From Opitutaceae bacterium (GTDB taxonomy: Bacteria; Verrucomicrobiota; Verrucomicrobiia; Opitutales; Opitutaceae): a stretch of DNA of 64,000 nt. The stretch lies in the NCBI GenBank assembly GCA_016794625.1, contig JAEUGY010000005.1, positions 1 through 64,000 of the forward strand, read 5' to 3'. The notes below the pieces were generated by a model. The model was not told where the DNA came from. It did not search any database and worked only from the letters and a program-made list of their open reading frames with translations. Below are positions 33,517-52,053 of the stretch, piece after piece; the stretch's first letter is position 1, and every line of letters begins with the position of its first letter. The translations under genes and the position numbers were made by a program.

Positions 33517-34392
33517 ATGTTGGCGGCGTACGTCCTGTTTGGAGCGATCGTGCTTTCGTTCGTGCTGAGCCATGTCAACCAGCGTTTTTCGTCGCCGGTG
33601 ATCGCCATTTTCAATCGCTGGCTGCGATGGGGCATCTTTTCGCTCGGTGCGGCCAAGATCTGCTCGGACTTCGAACTCATCGACCGCCCCTTGTGGGTGC
33701 TCATTACGAGCTTCTTTCTCATCTATTTCCTGATTGAGACCTCCTATCGCTGGCTGGAGATCCATGCGCTGAGCGTCAGCCCCATACCCCTGTTTCCTCG
33801 CTTCCAGGTCAACGCCAGCGGGGAAGAGTGGCCCACCCATCCCCGGCTCCTGAAAGTCCGGGATTGGCTGCGCGGGCAGGGTTTCAAGCAGGTCCAGGCC
33901 CTGAAGGCGGAAGTCGGTGGCGGCATTTACCTGCGAACCTCGGTTTATCAGGACAGTCTGGCACAACTGCGCATCCAAATCACGTTCCTGCCGCAGGCCA
34001 ATGGCGGTATCTCGGTGTGTTACACGCTGTCGTCGCAAACCGCGTCCGGCTATCGCTACCTCACCGATAACCTGTACCTGCCATTTGGCGGCTTCTACCC
34101 GGAGAACTGGCTGGTGGAGCGCAACCCCTGGCGTCGCTCCTTGGCCCAGCTGGTCGCGCGACACCGGAACCGGATCGCCCGAGCGAATGAATTGCTGGTG
34201 CCCTGGACCGTGGAGCCGCTGGGCGACCTCAACACCCAGCAGCGCGAGCTGGAGCAGGTGAACACCGAGCTCGGCTTCCTCTTTCCGTACGGCGACCGCG
34301 AGGATCACGGACAAATCACCTACGAAGGCCGTTTTCGCGTCTGGAAAGAGCTGTGGCTGCTCAACTATTTCGGTGTGTCGGCGCGCTATTGA
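33517..34392 (+). CDS. Hypothetical membrane protein
   Basis: A 291-residue protein that I do not recognise. Two or three hydrophobic segments occupy the first 80 residues (MLAAYVLFGAIVLSFVL, LVWVLITSFFLIYFLI-like). The rest is soluble and basic, with KVRDWLRGQGFKQVQALKAE, LPFGGFYPENWLVERNPWRR and a Leu/Glu-rich C-terminal part (EQVNTELGFLFPYGDRED). I prefer ATG 33517, which has the CCCCTCCCCC leader typical of this window, over the GTG at 33493. It follows dnaN by 108 bases and precedes another unknown; they may be one transcription unit. Confidence 0.6.
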   Translation: MLAAYVLFGAIVLSFVLSHVNQRFSSPVIAIFNRWLRWGIFSLGAAKICSDFELIDRPLWVLITSFFLIYFLIETSYRWLEIHALSVSPIPLFPRFQVNASGEEWPTHPRLLKVRDWLRGQGFKQVQALKAEVGGGIYLRTSVYQDSLAQLRIQITFLPQANGGISVCYTLSSQTASGYRYLTDNLYLPFGGFYPENWLVERNPWRRSLAQLVARHRNRIARANELLVPWTVEPLGDLNTQQRELEQVNTELGFLFPYGDREDHGQITYEGRFRVWKELWLLNYFGVSARY

Positions 34393-34458
34393 GACCGTGG
34401 CGGAGGGCGCGCGGTTTGTGACGTTGCCATGGCGCCGGGCCGGGGCAGGCTTGCCCGC

Positions 34459-35526
34459 ATGGACGCCCTGCGCCCGCAGCTGAAGAAGCCCAGTTTTCCC
34501 ATCAGCGAGGGATTGCGCGCCTACCTTCGACGCTATCGCCGCGAGCGCGCGCTGCCCATCACCTACGAGCGCCTGCGGCGCTTCAGCGAGGCGGCCCCGC
34601 TGGTGGATGCCTCCGGCAAGACGACCCTGTGGGAATCGGTGGTTTATGACCGGCTCGACATGGAGTCGCTCAACGAGGACCTCAAGCAGGTCTATGCCTC
34701 CATCCGCGTCGACGGAGACCTCTCCGTCATGCGGCACCTTTACGTCGACCGCGTCGACTTCTGCGCCTTCGGCAACTCGGCGCCGTTTCGTATTCGTATT
34801 GTCAATGCCTTCAACGACAACGCCGACTACTACTACGTCAAGCGGGCCGACGCCTCGCGCGTCTACGGCCTCGAGCTCGAGCACCTGCTCTCCCCCAACC
34901 GCCTCAACTACCTGACCTGCGGATCGACGCTGGTCGAGGAGCACATCGCGGGGCTGCCGGGCGACGTCTTCATCAACCGCTGGCTCGACAACCCCGAGCT
35001 CCGCCCGATCCGCATCGCCAAGGAGCTGGTCAAGTTCAACGAGCGCTGCTTCGTGCGGCTGCTCGGCGACATGCGCAGCTACAATTTCGTGGTGGTGGTG
35101 ACGCCCGACTTCGAGAGCGCGCAGGTGCGTATCCGGGCGATGGATTTCGACCAGCAGAGCTATGAGGGCCGGATGAACTTCTACCGTCCGCAGTTCTTCC
35201 TCGACAACCAGCCGCTCGCGCTGTTCTGCATGCAGCACCTCAATGTCGACAGCGCCCGCCAGTACCAGCGGGAGGAGCAGGTGCTCATGCTGCAGCGGGC
35301 GGCGATCATCGAGGACCGGCTGGCGATGCTGCTCGACGCGATGTCGGGCGACGCGCTCGCGCCGGAGGAGAACGTCATGGTGCTGCGCGAGTCGCTCGCG
35401 GCGCACTACGACCGGCGTGAGTTTCTGCGCTGCGGGTCGATGGGGGCGCTGGTGCGCGAGAGCCTGGCCACGCTGCGGGTGCGCATGAACGGCCAGCCTC
35501 GGGTCGATGCCGAGGCGCTTGAGTGA
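34459..35526 (+). CDS. Hypothetical conserved cytosolic protein, 355 residues
   Basis: A protein I do not recognise. It has no signal peptide or membrane segments. It is rich in Arg, Asp and aromatic residues, with conserved-looking blocks VMRHLYVDRVDFCAFGNSAP, NADYYYVKRADASRVYGLE, ELVKFNERCFVRLLGDMRSY, VRIRAMDFDQQSYEGRMNF and a helical C-terminus. The 'R-x-M-D-F-D-Q' block recalls acidic metal or nucleotide sites but this is not enough to assign a function. The start is uncertain: ATG 34429 would add ten residues that look like leader sequence. It lies 66 bases after the membrane protein gene. Confidence 0.6.
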   Translation: MDALRPQLKKPSFPISEGLRAYLRRYRRERALPITYERLRRFSEAAPLVDASGKTTLWESVVYDRLDMESLNEDLKQVYASIRVDGDLSVMRHLYVDRVDFCAFGNSAPFRIRIVNAFNDNADYYYVKRADASRVYGLELEHLLSPNRLNYLTCGSTLVEEHIAGLPGDVFINRWLDNPELRPIRIAKELVKFNERCFVRLLGDMRSYNFVVVVTPDFESAQVRIRAMDFDQQSYEGRMNFYRPQFFLDNQPLALFCMQHLNVDSARQYQREEQVLMLQRAAIIEDRLAMLLDAMSGDALAPEENVMVLRESLAAHYDRREFLRCGSMGALVRESLATLRVRMNGQPRVDAEALE

Positions 35527-35547
35527 CCGGGCGGATACCCGGCCCGC

Positions 35548-35901
35548 TCAGTTGTCGCCGACCCCGAACGGAAGGTATTTCTCCTTCTTGGCGCCGGCCC
35601 CGACGAGTTCAAACGCCTCGTCCTCCTCCTCCGCCGGCGGGAGTTCGTCCAACGGGGCGAAGCGCTCCGAGGTGAAGCCGAGCTCCTGCTTGCCCTGATG
35701 GAACGGATCCGGAGGATTCTTCAATTCGTGCAGCAACAGTCCCACGGTGGCGGTGTCGCCGCCCTTCACCACCTTCTCGCGCCCGAGAAACACCTCGCGA
35801 ATGGTGTAGGTGTTGCCCTTGACCGGCAGCTCCTTGTAGAGCGCGCGGATAAAGGCCGGAAACGTATCATTTGTGCAGACGACTTTCTGTCCTTTGACCA
35901 T
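35548..35901 (-). CDS. Hypothetical small protein
   Basis: A 117-residue protein of unknown function. The N-terminal half has MVKGQKVVCTNDTFPAFIRA and LPVKGNTYTIREVFLGREKV, a compact beta-type sequence reminiscent of small SH3-like domains. The C-terminal half is acidic (ELPPAEEEDEAF). The VVCxNDxFP...LPVxGxTYTIRxV pattern appears in verrucomicrobial proteins as far as I recall. It is transcribed away from the plus-strand unknown above and lies downstream of the DUF5069 and glutamate synthase genes on the same strand. Confidence 0.65.
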   Translation of the reverse strand: MVKGQKVVCTNDTFPAFIRALYKELPVKGNTYTIREVFLGREKVVKGGDTATVGLLLHELKNPPDPFHQGKQELGFTSERFAPLDELPPAEEEDEAFELVGAGAKKEKYLPFGVGDN

Positions 35902-36028
35902 GGTGGGGATGTGTCGGCAGTTAAGCCGATGCCGGACCGGGCGTCACGACGAGAGTTTTCTCATCGCGAACCTCAACGCCACGAGTGAATTGCACCACAC
36001 CGCCGGCGATGGCGAAGGACTGCGCCGC

Positions 36029-36490
36029 TCATTCGATCCGCCCCTCGTCGAAGTCGATCAGGTCGGGCACGGTGCGAATCTGGCCGATGCGATCCTCGCA
36101 GCCCATCGCCTTGAGGGCGGTGGCGAGGAACTCCTGCCCGGCCTCGGTCAGGCCCTTCTGCACCAGTTCGCGGTTCCACTTGTGGGCGCGGACATCAGCC
36201 GGCAGCAGGCGGCGGAGACGGACGGCCAGCTCCTCGTCGGTCGCTGTTTCGAACACCGCCTTTTCCACGTCGGCGGGATCGATGCCGAGATGGAGACAGA
36301 GAAAACGGTCGAGGCCGCGCTTGAAGTTCTTCGCGTAGCTGGCGGGAAGCGCGCCGTGTTCCTTGACGTAGCGACACTTGGCCAGAAACCGCGGCAGGTA
36401 GAGCAGGCCCGTCGCCGGATCCGGCAGATACGGCGACGGCAGGCAGGTCAGCACCTCGCCGGTGGAGCCGGGGATGGGTTTGGAGGGCAT
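36029..36490 (-). CDS. DUF5069-like protein
   Basis: A 153-residue protein that resembles DUF5069. Family features seen are YLPRFLAKCRYVKEHG near residue 30, DRFLCLHLGIDPADVEKAV and the C-terminal ALKAMGCEDRIGQIRTVPD. The function of the family is unknown. It lies 22 bases downstream of the glutamate synthase large subunit on the same strand, so it is likely cotranscribed. After its TGA the same frame stays open for about 35 more codons to 35921, which may be chance. Confidence 0.7.
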   Translation of the reverse strand: MPSKPIPGSTGEVLTCLPSPYLPDPATGLLYLPRFLAKCRYVKEHGALPASYAKNFKRGLDRFLCLHLGIDPADVEKAVFETATDEELAVRLRRLLPADVRAHKWNRELVQKGLTEAGQEFLATALKAMGCEDRIGQIRTVPDLIDFDEGRIE

Positions 36491-36511
36491 GGATCGATGG
36501 ATACCTGCGGC

Positions 36512-41083
<4,572 letters not shown>

Positions 41084-41687
41084 GGGAAGCGGAGAAGAGG
41101 GAAGAGTCGAAAAAAAGCGGCCGTGGCGTGGAGATGCAGGAACCGAGCCGACGGGTGCGGACGGCCGTGGTCTGGGCAGAATTGCGTGGAACTAGAGGTG
41201 GTTGGGAGCGTAGCGGCGAGCGAATTTGTGGCAGGCGGCGGTGCGGGCCGGTGAGAGAGGGTCAGCGGTGGGGATGACTCCGGACGGGGACTACACCCAA
41301 CCGCGAACACCGCGAAACGAGGGCTGGGGGTGGAGGCTTCGTGTTGGCAATTCCCAGCAAAGACAAACACCAGCCAACAAGGCGCCTCCGCCCTCAGCCC
41401 TCGTTTCGCTCCGGCAAGGGGACACTTGCGCCCCTGTAGGCGGCCTCGTTGAGGCCGCGACGGGACCCGCGGTCCCGCTTGGTTGGTCCGTTTTCGGGTT
41501 GCGAAGCAAATCCCGCGGGGTCGGCGACCCCACCTCCACCGGCAAGGGGACACTTGCTCCGATGGAGGTGGCCTCGCTGAGGCCGCGACGGGACCTGCGT
41601 TCCCGCCTGGTTGGTCCGTTTTCGGGTTGCGAAGCCAATCCCCGCGGGGTCGGCGACCCCACCTCCAACGGAAAGGCTCGGGCCCGG
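41084..41687. repeat. REP/BIME-like palindromic repeat cluster 5 and gltB leader
   Basis: The first 350 bases (41084-41434) form the upstream region of gltB copy 1 and show nothing specific to me. After that come two tandem two-ended units: 41435-41538 (from TGTAGGCGGCCTCGTTGAGG) and 41563-41667 (from TGGAGGTGGCCTCGCTGAGG), each ending ...GGCGACCCCACCTCCA. Both contain a shared middle with GGTTGGTCCGTTTTCGGGTT. They lie just past the 3' end of the malic enzyme gene. No credible gene is present. Confidence 0.8.
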
Positions 41688-43355
41688 CTACACGTAGGAT
41701 CGGTACTCGGGGACGAACATCCGCTGCTGGATGTCGTCCTTGAGCTGGAGAGGACGGGAGCGACGGGCGAGCCCGGACACATAGGCGTCCTCGGCCACCG
41801 CGGTGGCGATGGCGAGCGAGACCTCGCGGATGCGGGTCAGCGAGGGAAACACACGGCCCTGGGCCAGGTCGTCGGAAGTCACGAGACCGGCCAGTGTGCG
41901 CGCGGCCTTGAGGAACATCGAATCGGTCACTTCCGACGCGTCCGCGCAGAGCGCGCCCAAGCCGATGCCGGGGAAGATATAGACGTTGTTGCCCTGCCCG
42001 GGCACGTAGGTGCGACCGTTCAGGACCACCGGGGCGAAAGGACTGCCGCTGGCGAAAATGGCCGAGCCCTTGCTCCAGGTATAGGCCTGCTCGGCCGTGC
42101 ACTCGGCCTTTGAGGTGGGGTTGGAGAGGGCGAACACCACGGGGTGCGTGTTGAATTCGGCCATACGCTGAACGATCGGCTGCGTGAACGCCTGCGCGCT
42201 GCCTGACACGCCGATCAAGGCGGTCGGGCGGAGGGCTTCGACCGCCTCGGCGAGCGTCGCCACCGGCGCATGCTCGTGGGCGTAGTGCACCTTGTGCTCG
42301 GCCAGGGTCGCGAGCCGCGACTTCACCACCAGCCCCTGGGAATCGACGAACCAGCAGCGGGCGCGGGCCTCCTCCACGGACAGACCCTCGTCGCGCGCGG
42401 CCGCCACGAACAGGTCGGCGATACCCGTGCCTGCCTCGCCGGCACCCAGGAAAAGGATACGCTGATCCTGCAGCCGGTGGCCGCTGATGCGCAGGCTGCC
42501 GATCAGCCCGGCAAGCGCCACCGCAGCCGTCCCCTGAATGTCATCGTTGAAGCTGCACAGTTTGCTCCGGTAGTGGTTCAGCAGGCGAAACGCGTTCGTA
42601 TTCCCGAAGTCCTCCCACTGCAGCAACGCCCGGGGAAAGTGGCGGGCGACGGCGGTGACGAACTCTTCCAGGAACTCGTCATACACCGCCCCCCGCGCCC
42701 GCGGTTGATTGATGCCAATGTAGAACGGATCGGACCGCAGCGCCTCGTTGTTGGTGCCCACATCGAGCGTGATGGGCAGCGTGTAGCGCGGGTGCACGCC
42801 GGCGCAGGCCGTGTAGAGGGAAAGTTTGCCGATGGGGATGCCCATGCCGAGCGCTCCGAGGTCGCCCAGACCGAGGATGCGTTCGCCATCCGTCACCACG
42901 ATCATGCGGACATCATGGATCGGCCAGTGGGAGAGCATCTCGGCGATGTGGCCCTTGTCGCGGATACTGAGGTACAGGCCCCGCGGCCGGCGAAAGATGG
43001 CTCCGAACTCGAGGCAGGCCTGACCGACCGTGGGCGTGTAGATGATCGGGATCATCTCCTCCAGATTTTCGGCCACGACCCGGTAAAACAGCGTCTCGTT
43101 CCGGTTCTGCAGCGTGGTCAGGAAGATGTACTTTTCCAACGCACTGTCCTTGCGCCGGAAGTTGCCCATGACGCGTTCAACCTGTTCCTCGATCGAAAAG
43201 ACCCGTGGCGGCAGAAGGCCTCGCAATCCGAGTGTGTCGCGCTCCACTTCGGTGAAGGCGGTGCCCTTGTTGAGCAAGGGGTCGTTCAACAACGCGCTTC
43301 CGCGGGGCAGAGGCGATCCGCCCTGTGAATTCAAACCGCCATCCTGTGACGTCAT
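41688..43355 (-). CDS. NAD(P)-dependent malic enzyme (large type)
   Basis: A 555-residue oxaloacetate-decarboxylating malate dehydrogenase that makes pyruvate, CO2 and NAD(P)H from malate. It shows the long N-terminal domain (IIYTPTVGQACLEFG), the metal/substrate regions (VTDGERILGLGDLGALGMGI, FNDDIQGTAAVALAGLIGSL) and the cofactor loop LFLGAGEAGTGIADLF. Length of about 555 puts it with the eukaryote-like/MaeA group. ATG 43355 is used; a GTG five codons upstream is also in frame. It lies between the two gltB copies, so it may supply NADPH or carbon skeletons for glutamate synthesis; that link is inference. Confidence 0.93.
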   Translation of the reverse strand: MTSQDGGLNSQGGSPLPRGSALLNDPLLNKGTAFTEVERDTLGLRGLLPPRVFSIEEQVERVMGNFRRKDSALEKYIFLTTLQNRNETLFYRVVAENLEEMIPIIYTPTVGQACLEFGAIFRRPRGLYLSIRDKGHIAEMLSHWPIHDVRMIVVTDGERILGLGDLGALGMGIPIGKLSLYTACAGVHPRYTLPITLDVGTNNEALRSDPFYIGINQPRARGAVYDEFLEEFVTAVARHFPRALLQWEDFGNTNAFRLLNHYRSKLCSFNDDIQGTAAVALAGLIGSLRISGHRLQDQRILFLGAGEAGTGIADLFVAAARDEGLSVEEARARCWFVDSQGLVVKSRLATLAEHKVHYAHEHAPVATLAEAVEALRPTALIGVSGSAQAFTQPIVQRMAEFNTHPVVFALSNPTSKAECTAEQAYTWSKGSAIFASGSPFAPVVLNGRTYVPGQGNNVYIFPGIGLGALCADASEVTDSMFLKAARTLAGLVTSDDLAQGRVFPSLTRIREVSLAIATAVAEDAYVSGLARRSRPLQLKDDIQQRMFVPEYRSYV

Positions 43356-43512
43356 GGCGAAAGTATGCACACCCGAGGCCGGACCGGCTCCCTAGATCTT
43401 GGCTGGCTTTGCGCATTTCCGGATGGGGGCGGAAAAAGGGCGCGAATGGAGGGATCCCGGCTCAGGGAGGTGCTGTCTGTGACGATGAAGAGGACAGAGG
43501 CACGCCACTGTC

Positions 43513-43815
43513 ATGAGCCGCCGTCATGGATACGCCTTTGTGGAGCGCTGGGCGATCACCGAATCCGCCAAGGTCACCGCCCGACTCGAGGTGTGTCGCC
43601 ATCCGCAAGGGGGCTGGACCGTGCGCGAGACCATGAGCAACACCTCCATCAGCCTTTACCGCGGATCGTTTGCCACCCGGATGGCTGCAAATCAGGAACT
43701 TCATGCCATCCAGCAGCATCGACTGCAGGAGCTGCTGCACTCCCACACCCGAATACGGATCCGCACGGAGGATGAGGTCCGCGAGCAGCAGTTGGCATTG
43801 CCCGGACTCGGATGA
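43513..43815 (+). CDS. Hypothetical small protein, 100 residues
   Basis: A 100-residue protein with no family that I recognise. It is basic and hydrophilic (MSRRHGYAFVERWAITESAK, RIRIRTEDEVREQQLALPG) without membrane segments or a signal peptide. It faces away from malic enzyme, with 157 bases between the two starts, and is followed by the repeat cluster. Coding status is moderately likely from amino-acid composition; a non-coding origin is possible. Confidence 0.45.
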   Translation: MSRRHGYAFVERWAITESAKVTARLEVCRHPQGGWTVRETMSNTSISLYRGSFATRMAANQELHAIQQHRLQELLHSHTRIRIRTEDEVREQQLALPGLG

Positions 43816-44212
43816 GGGTTGGGGCGCGGGGGGGTGCCGGCCTGCGCGGGGATAAAGGTCCGCGACGGTTGGAGGCGGGTCGCTGAGCCCTAGTGTCTAA
43901 CTTGCGACGCAGGTGGAGTCCTTAGTTCAACTGAAGCTACGCCGACTAGGCTCGGGTGGAGGGCGTCGCTCCGTCGACGCCGGGGCACGAACCACGCAAC
44001 CCTGCGTCCGTACGTTCTGGGTGAACGCAACGCGCACCCGGCGCCGCCGGCGCGACGCCCTCCATCGATCCTACGCTCCCCGAGGTAGTCTCCGCCGCGG
44101 CCTCAACGAGGCCGCCTACAACGGGAGCAGCTACAACGGGCACGCTGCGGGTTCCGGCGTTCGATCTTCCCGCTGCCGCGCTGGCGCCGGTTCGGGAACC
44201 GGCGCCCGGGGA
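43816..44212 (+). repeat. REP/BIME-like palindromic repeat cluster 6
   Basis: Between convergent genes lies a two-ended unit from TGGAGGGCGTCGCTCCGTCG (43957) to ...CGCGACGCCCTCCA (44064). It is followed by CGCGGCCTCAACGAGGCCGC at about 44096-44115. No gene is present in the rest of the gap. Confidence 0.8.
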
Positions 44213-45691
44213 CTAGGCGAGGTCGGTCGAACCCATCAGGTAGCGGTCGCACTCGCGGGCGGCGCCGCGACCTTCGTTGATGGCCCAGACGACCAGGCTT
44301 TGGCCGCGGCGGCAGTCCCCCGCGGCGAAGACACCCTTGATGTTGGTGAGGTACTTCTCGTGCTCGGCGCGGATGTTGGAGCGTGGATCGGTCTCGAGCC
44401 CCATCTCCTTGAGCAGCGCCTGTTCCGGTCCGAGAAAGCCCAGGGCGAGCAAGGCGAGTTGTGCGGGCCGGGTCTTCTCTGTGCCTGGAACTTCCTTGGG
44501 CACGAACTGACCCTTGTCGTTTTTCTCCCACTTGATTTCCACCGTGACGACTTCCTTGAGCTGACCGGCTTCGTCCCCGATGAACCGCTTCACCGTCGTC
44601 AGATAGACGCGAGGATCGCTGCCAAAACGCGTGGCCGCCTCCTCCTGACCGTAGTCGAGCTTGTACACCTTGGGCCATTCCGGCCAGGGATTGTCGGCGG
44701 CGCGTTCGGTCGGGGGCTTGGGCAGAATTTCGATCTGCACCAGACTCTTGCAGCCGTGGCGCATCGACGTGCCGACACAGTCCGTGCCGGTGTCGCCGCC
44801 GCCGATGACGATGACGTCCTTGCCCTTGGCATTGATCGGGGCGGTGGTGCCATTGAGGACCGCCTTCGTATTGGCGGTGAGGAACTCCATGGCGAAGTGC
44901 ACGCCCTTGAGCGAACGACCCTCGATCGTGAGATCGCGCGGCTGGGTGGCACCGGTGCAGATGACGGTGGCGTCGAATTCCTTCAGGAAAATCTGAGGTT
45001 CGACGTTCTCGCCGACATTGGCGTTGCAGATGAACTTGATGCCCTCGTCCTCGAGCAGCTTGATGCGCCGGAGCACGACCTCCTGCTTGTCCAGCTTCAT
45101 GTTCGGGATGCCGTACATGAGCAGGCCGCCCGGACGGTCCGCCCGCTCATAGACGGTCACGAGGTGACCGGCCCGGTTGAGTTGGGCGGCGGCGGAAAGG
45201 CCGGCGGGGCCTGAGCCGATGACGGCGACCCGTTTGCCCGTGCGCTGTTTCGGCGGTTCGGGCAGGACCCAACCCTCTTCCCAGCCGTGATCGATGATCG
45301 AGGCCTCGATGTTTTTGATCGTGACCGGAGGCGCGTTGATGCCGAGGACGCAGGAGCCCTCGCAGGGCGCCGGGCAGACGCGCCCGGTGAACTCCGGGAA
45401 GTTGTTCGTCTTGTGCAGCCGGTCGAGGGCCTCCTTCCACAGGCCCCGGTAGACAAGGTCATTCCATTCGGGGATCAGGTTGTTGATCGGGCAGCCCGAG
45501 GCCATGCCGCTGATCAGTTTTCCCGTATGGCAGAAGGGGATACCGCAGTCCATGCAGCGCGCCCCCTGCTGGCGGAGCTTCTTCTCCTCCATGTGGTGGT
45601 GGAACTCCTTCCAGTCGCGCACCCGCTCCGACGGGGTGCGGTCGACAGGCAGTTCGCGCAGGTACTCGATGAATCCAGTTGGCTTTCCCAT
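44213..45691 (-). CDS. gltD: Glutamate synthase small (beta) subunit
   Basis: A 492-residue iron-sulfur flavoprotein that passes electrons from NADPH to the glutamate synthase large subunit. The N-terminus carries the 4Fe-4S cysteine sets [11 protein letters not shown] (near 43) and [13 protein letters not shown] (near 105). The FAD motif [20 protein letters not shown] and NADPH motif [20 protein letters not shown] are intact, as is the C-terminal [19 protein letters not shown]. It lies 54 bases downstream of gltB copy 2 and is likely cotranscribed. A tandem heptamer repeat precedes its start. Confidence 0.94.
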   Translation of the reverse strand: MGKPTGFIEYLRELPVDRTPSERVRDWKEFHHHMEEKKLRQQGARCMDCGIPFCHTGKLISGMASGCPINNLIPEWNDLVYRGLWKEALDRLHKTNNFPEFTGRVCPAPCEGSCVLGINAPPVTIKNIEASIIDHGWEEGWVLPEPPKQRTGKRVAVIGSGPAGLSAAAQLNRAGHLVTVYERADRPGGLLMYGIPNMKLDKQEVVLRRIKLLEDEGIKFICNANVGENVEPQIFLKEFDATVICTGATQPRDLTIEGRSLKGVHFAMEFLTANTKAVLNGTTAPINAKGKDVIVIGGGDTGTDCVGTSMRHGCKSLVQIEILPKPPTERAADNPWPEWPKVYKLDYGQEEAATRFGSDPRVYLTTVKRFIGDEAGQLKEVVTVEIKWEKNDKGQFVPKEVPGTEKTRPAQLALLALGFLGPEQALLKEMGLETDPRSNIRAEHEKYLTNIKGVFAAGDCRRGQSLVVWAINEGRGAARECDRYLMGSTDLA

Positions 45692-45698
45692 GGGGATT

Positions 45699-45728
45699 TG
45701 AAATTTGAAATTTGAGATCTGAGATTTG
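45699..45728 (-). repeat. Heptanucleotide tandem repeat before the gltD start
   Basis: On the minus strand the 30 bases just upstream of gltD read AAATCTC AGATCTC AAATTTC AAATTTC, then AAATCCCC before ATG. These are four or five consecutive seven-base near-repeats, ending about seven bases before the start codon, and are AT-rich against their surroundings. The (GTCATTA/C)n array at 4163-4280 lies in the same position relative to another start codon. Confidence 0.7.
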
Positions 45729-45745
45729 CGCGTGGCGCCGGCGGG

Positions 45746-50377
<4,632 letters not shown>

Positions 50378-50472
50378 TGAGCGAGATCCGCGCGCAGGCA
50401 CGGGGCAGAAAGGAGGGGCGGAGGGAGGTAGGTCAGTTGGGTCCGGAACGTCGGTCGAGCCGGGATTTAGGC

Positions 50473-50510
50473 AAAAAAAGGGCCGGTCACGCAGTGCGCG
50501 AATCCGGCCC
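50473..50510 (-). terminator. Rho-independent terminator after the glutaredoxin gene
   Basis: On the minus strand GGGCCGG (50510-50504), a 17-base loop and CCGGCCC (50486-50480) are followed by seven T residues (50479-50473). This is a strong intrinsic terminator placed 33 bases after the stop of the glutaredoxin gene and about 100 bases before the start of gltB copy 2. It should separate the two transcription units. Confidence 0.85.
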
Positions 50511-50542
50511 GGCAGAGGGAAACGGGTTGGCGAAGCGCGAGG

Positions 50543-50878
50543 TCAGAAGAAGCGGATCGTTTTCGTGGCCATCTTGGCGTGTTCTTCGTCGGAGCAACCG
50601 GCGTTGGTGGGGGCCTCGGTCGAGCGGTCGGTCGGGGTAACCAACTGGTTGGAAAGAAGATAGTTCTCAACCTCTTCGCCCGAAATGTCGGAAAGCATCA
50701 CCCCGTCGATCTCCACGCAGGGAGAGAGCGGTTGGCCCGACTTTTGGACCATCTCCGCGTAGTTTGCGCGGTCATTGATGATGTCAATATCTGCAAACGG
50801 CAGGCTATATTTGCGAAAAATGGCACGTACACCATTGGACCAGCCGCAGTGCGGTTTGAGATAGGCTTTGATCTTCAT
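50543..50878 (-). CDS. Glutaredoxin-like protein with a monothiol CGWS site
   Basis: A 111-residue thioredoxin-fold protein. It starts MKIKAYLKPHCGWSNGV, with a single active-site cysteine (CGWS) where dithiol glutaredoxins have CPYC. Downstream are FADIDIINDRANYAEMVQKS (beta-alpha), QPLSPCVEIDG (cis-Pro-like region) and a divergent tail with NAGCSDEEHAK. The single-Cys CGxS form suggests a monothiol glutaredoxin used in iron-sulfur handling or glutathione-type redox. It lies upstream of the iron-sulfur enzyme gltB, but a terminator separates the two, so they are probably not an operon. ATG 50878 fits the family start. Confidence 0.85.
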   Translation of the reverse strand: MKIKAYLKPHCGWSNGVRAIFRKYSLPFADIDIINDRANYAEMVQKSGQPLSPCVEIDGVMLSDISGEEVENYLLSNQLVTPTDRSTEAPTNAGCSDEEHAKMATKTIRFF

Positions 50879-51051
50879 GTGGTAAGCGTGTGGTGAGACC
50901 AGCAACGCGCAACTGTGGAGACCGGGAATTCCGGCGGCAAGCGGAAGTTTACAACTTCCTGTCGCGATTGTAGCCGCAAGGGGGGTCAATCGTGAGAGGG
51001 TGACACGTTTTTCCGCTAGCGGGAGGCTTCCGTTTCACCTAGACGCGACAC

Positions 51052-52053
51052 ATGAAAGTCCTCGTTACGGGTGCCGCCGGCTTCATCGGCTACCATGTTT
51101 GCCGTCGTTTGGCGGAGTCCCGACGCTGCGAGGTGGTGGGGATCGACAGTCTGAGCGACTACTATTCGGTGGAGCTCAAACGGGCCCGTTTAGCGGAACT
51201 TTCTGCTTTTAAGGATTTTAGGTTCCTGCAATTGGATTTCTCCGATGCTGCCCGGCTTCAGGGGCTGTGGGGTCAGTTTCGGCCGGACTATGTGGTCCAT
51301 CTCGGCGCCCAGGCCAATGTCCGCCATAGCGTGAACCATCCGGCCGCCTATGTGCAGAGCAATCTGGTGGGCTTCTTCAATGTTCTGGAGGCGGCGCGCG
51401 CCCACCCTCCGAAACACCTGGTCTTTGCCTCCTCCAGCAGTGTTTACGGGTCCCGGCTCGACACACCGTTCCGGGAGTCCGACGACACCAGCCGCCCCTT
51501 GTCCTTTTATGGGGCGACGAAGAAGAGCAACGAAGTGATGGCCCACAGCTATGCGCATCTTTACCAGCTGCGGATGACGGGGTTGCGTTTTTTTAATGTC
51601 TACGGACCCTGGGGTCGCCCGGATACGGCGCCCACGCTGTTTGCCCAACGGATCTTTGCCGAGGAACCCATCGATTTGTTCGCGGAAGGGCTGAATCGAC
51701 GCGATTTCACGTACATCGACGATGTTACGGATGGATTGATGAAGGTGCTGCTGTACCCACCGACGACGGTGCCTTCCCCACCCTATCGCATTTTCAATCT
51801 CGGCCATCATCGCCCGGTCGAAGTGCGGCTGTTTGTCGACATGCTCGCGGCAATGATTGGCAAGAAGCCTAAAATCAACCTCTTGCCCGCGCAGGCGGCT
51901 GATGTGCCGGAGACGAGTGCGAGTTTGGACGAAGTGCACGAGGCCTATGGTTATGCCCCCAAGACCTCCCTGGAGGAAGGACTGCGCGCGTTTGTTGCGT
52001 GGTACCGTCGCTATTATGCGCCCGAGGGGCCGAAGTCGGATGGAGTGGCATGA
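51052..52053 (+). CDS. NAD-dependent nucleotide-sugar epimerase (UDP-glucuronate 4-epimerase-like)
   Basis: A 333-residue extended SDR enzyme. It has the NAD motif VLVTGAAGFIGYHV at residues 3-16, the family-typical GIDSLSDYYSVELK, the catalytic Ser region VFASSSSVYG and the YGATKK (YxxxK) pair. It ends with DVPETSASLDEVHEAYGY and PKTSLEEGLRAFVAWYR, typical of the UDP-glucuronate/UDP-galacturonate 4-epimerase group (LpsL/CapI/GAE-like). It provides nucleotide sugars for surface polysaccharides. The stop overlaps the following transporter's start by ATGA, suggesting cotranscription although the functions differ. Confidence 0.88.
   Translation: MKVLVTGAAGFIGYHVCRRLAESRRCEVVGIDSLSDYYSVELKRARLAELSAFKDFRFLQLDFSDAARLQGLWGQFRPDYVVHLGAQANVRHSVNHPAAYVQSNLVGFFNVLEAARAHPPKHLVFASSSSVYGSRLDTPFRESDDTSRPLSFYGATKKSNEVMAHSYAHLYQLRMTGLRFFNVYGPWGRPDTAPTLFAQRIFAEEPIDLFAEGLNRRDFTYIDDVTDGLMKVLLYPPTTVPSPPYRIFNLGHHRPVEVRLFVDMLAAMIGKKPKINLLPAQAADVPETSASLDEVHEAYGYAPKTSLEEGLRAFVAWYRRYYAPEGPKSDGVA

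Noticed and set aside
32581..35406. A 941-codon open frame on the minus strand antisense to dnaN and its neighbours
   Set aside because: It overlaps dnaN, whose identity is certain, and has no recognisable domain.
41226..44212. Open frames over the repeat clusters (for example 41226-42113 and 43913-45214)
   Set aside because: They consist of translated repeats or are antisense to malic enzyme and gltD.
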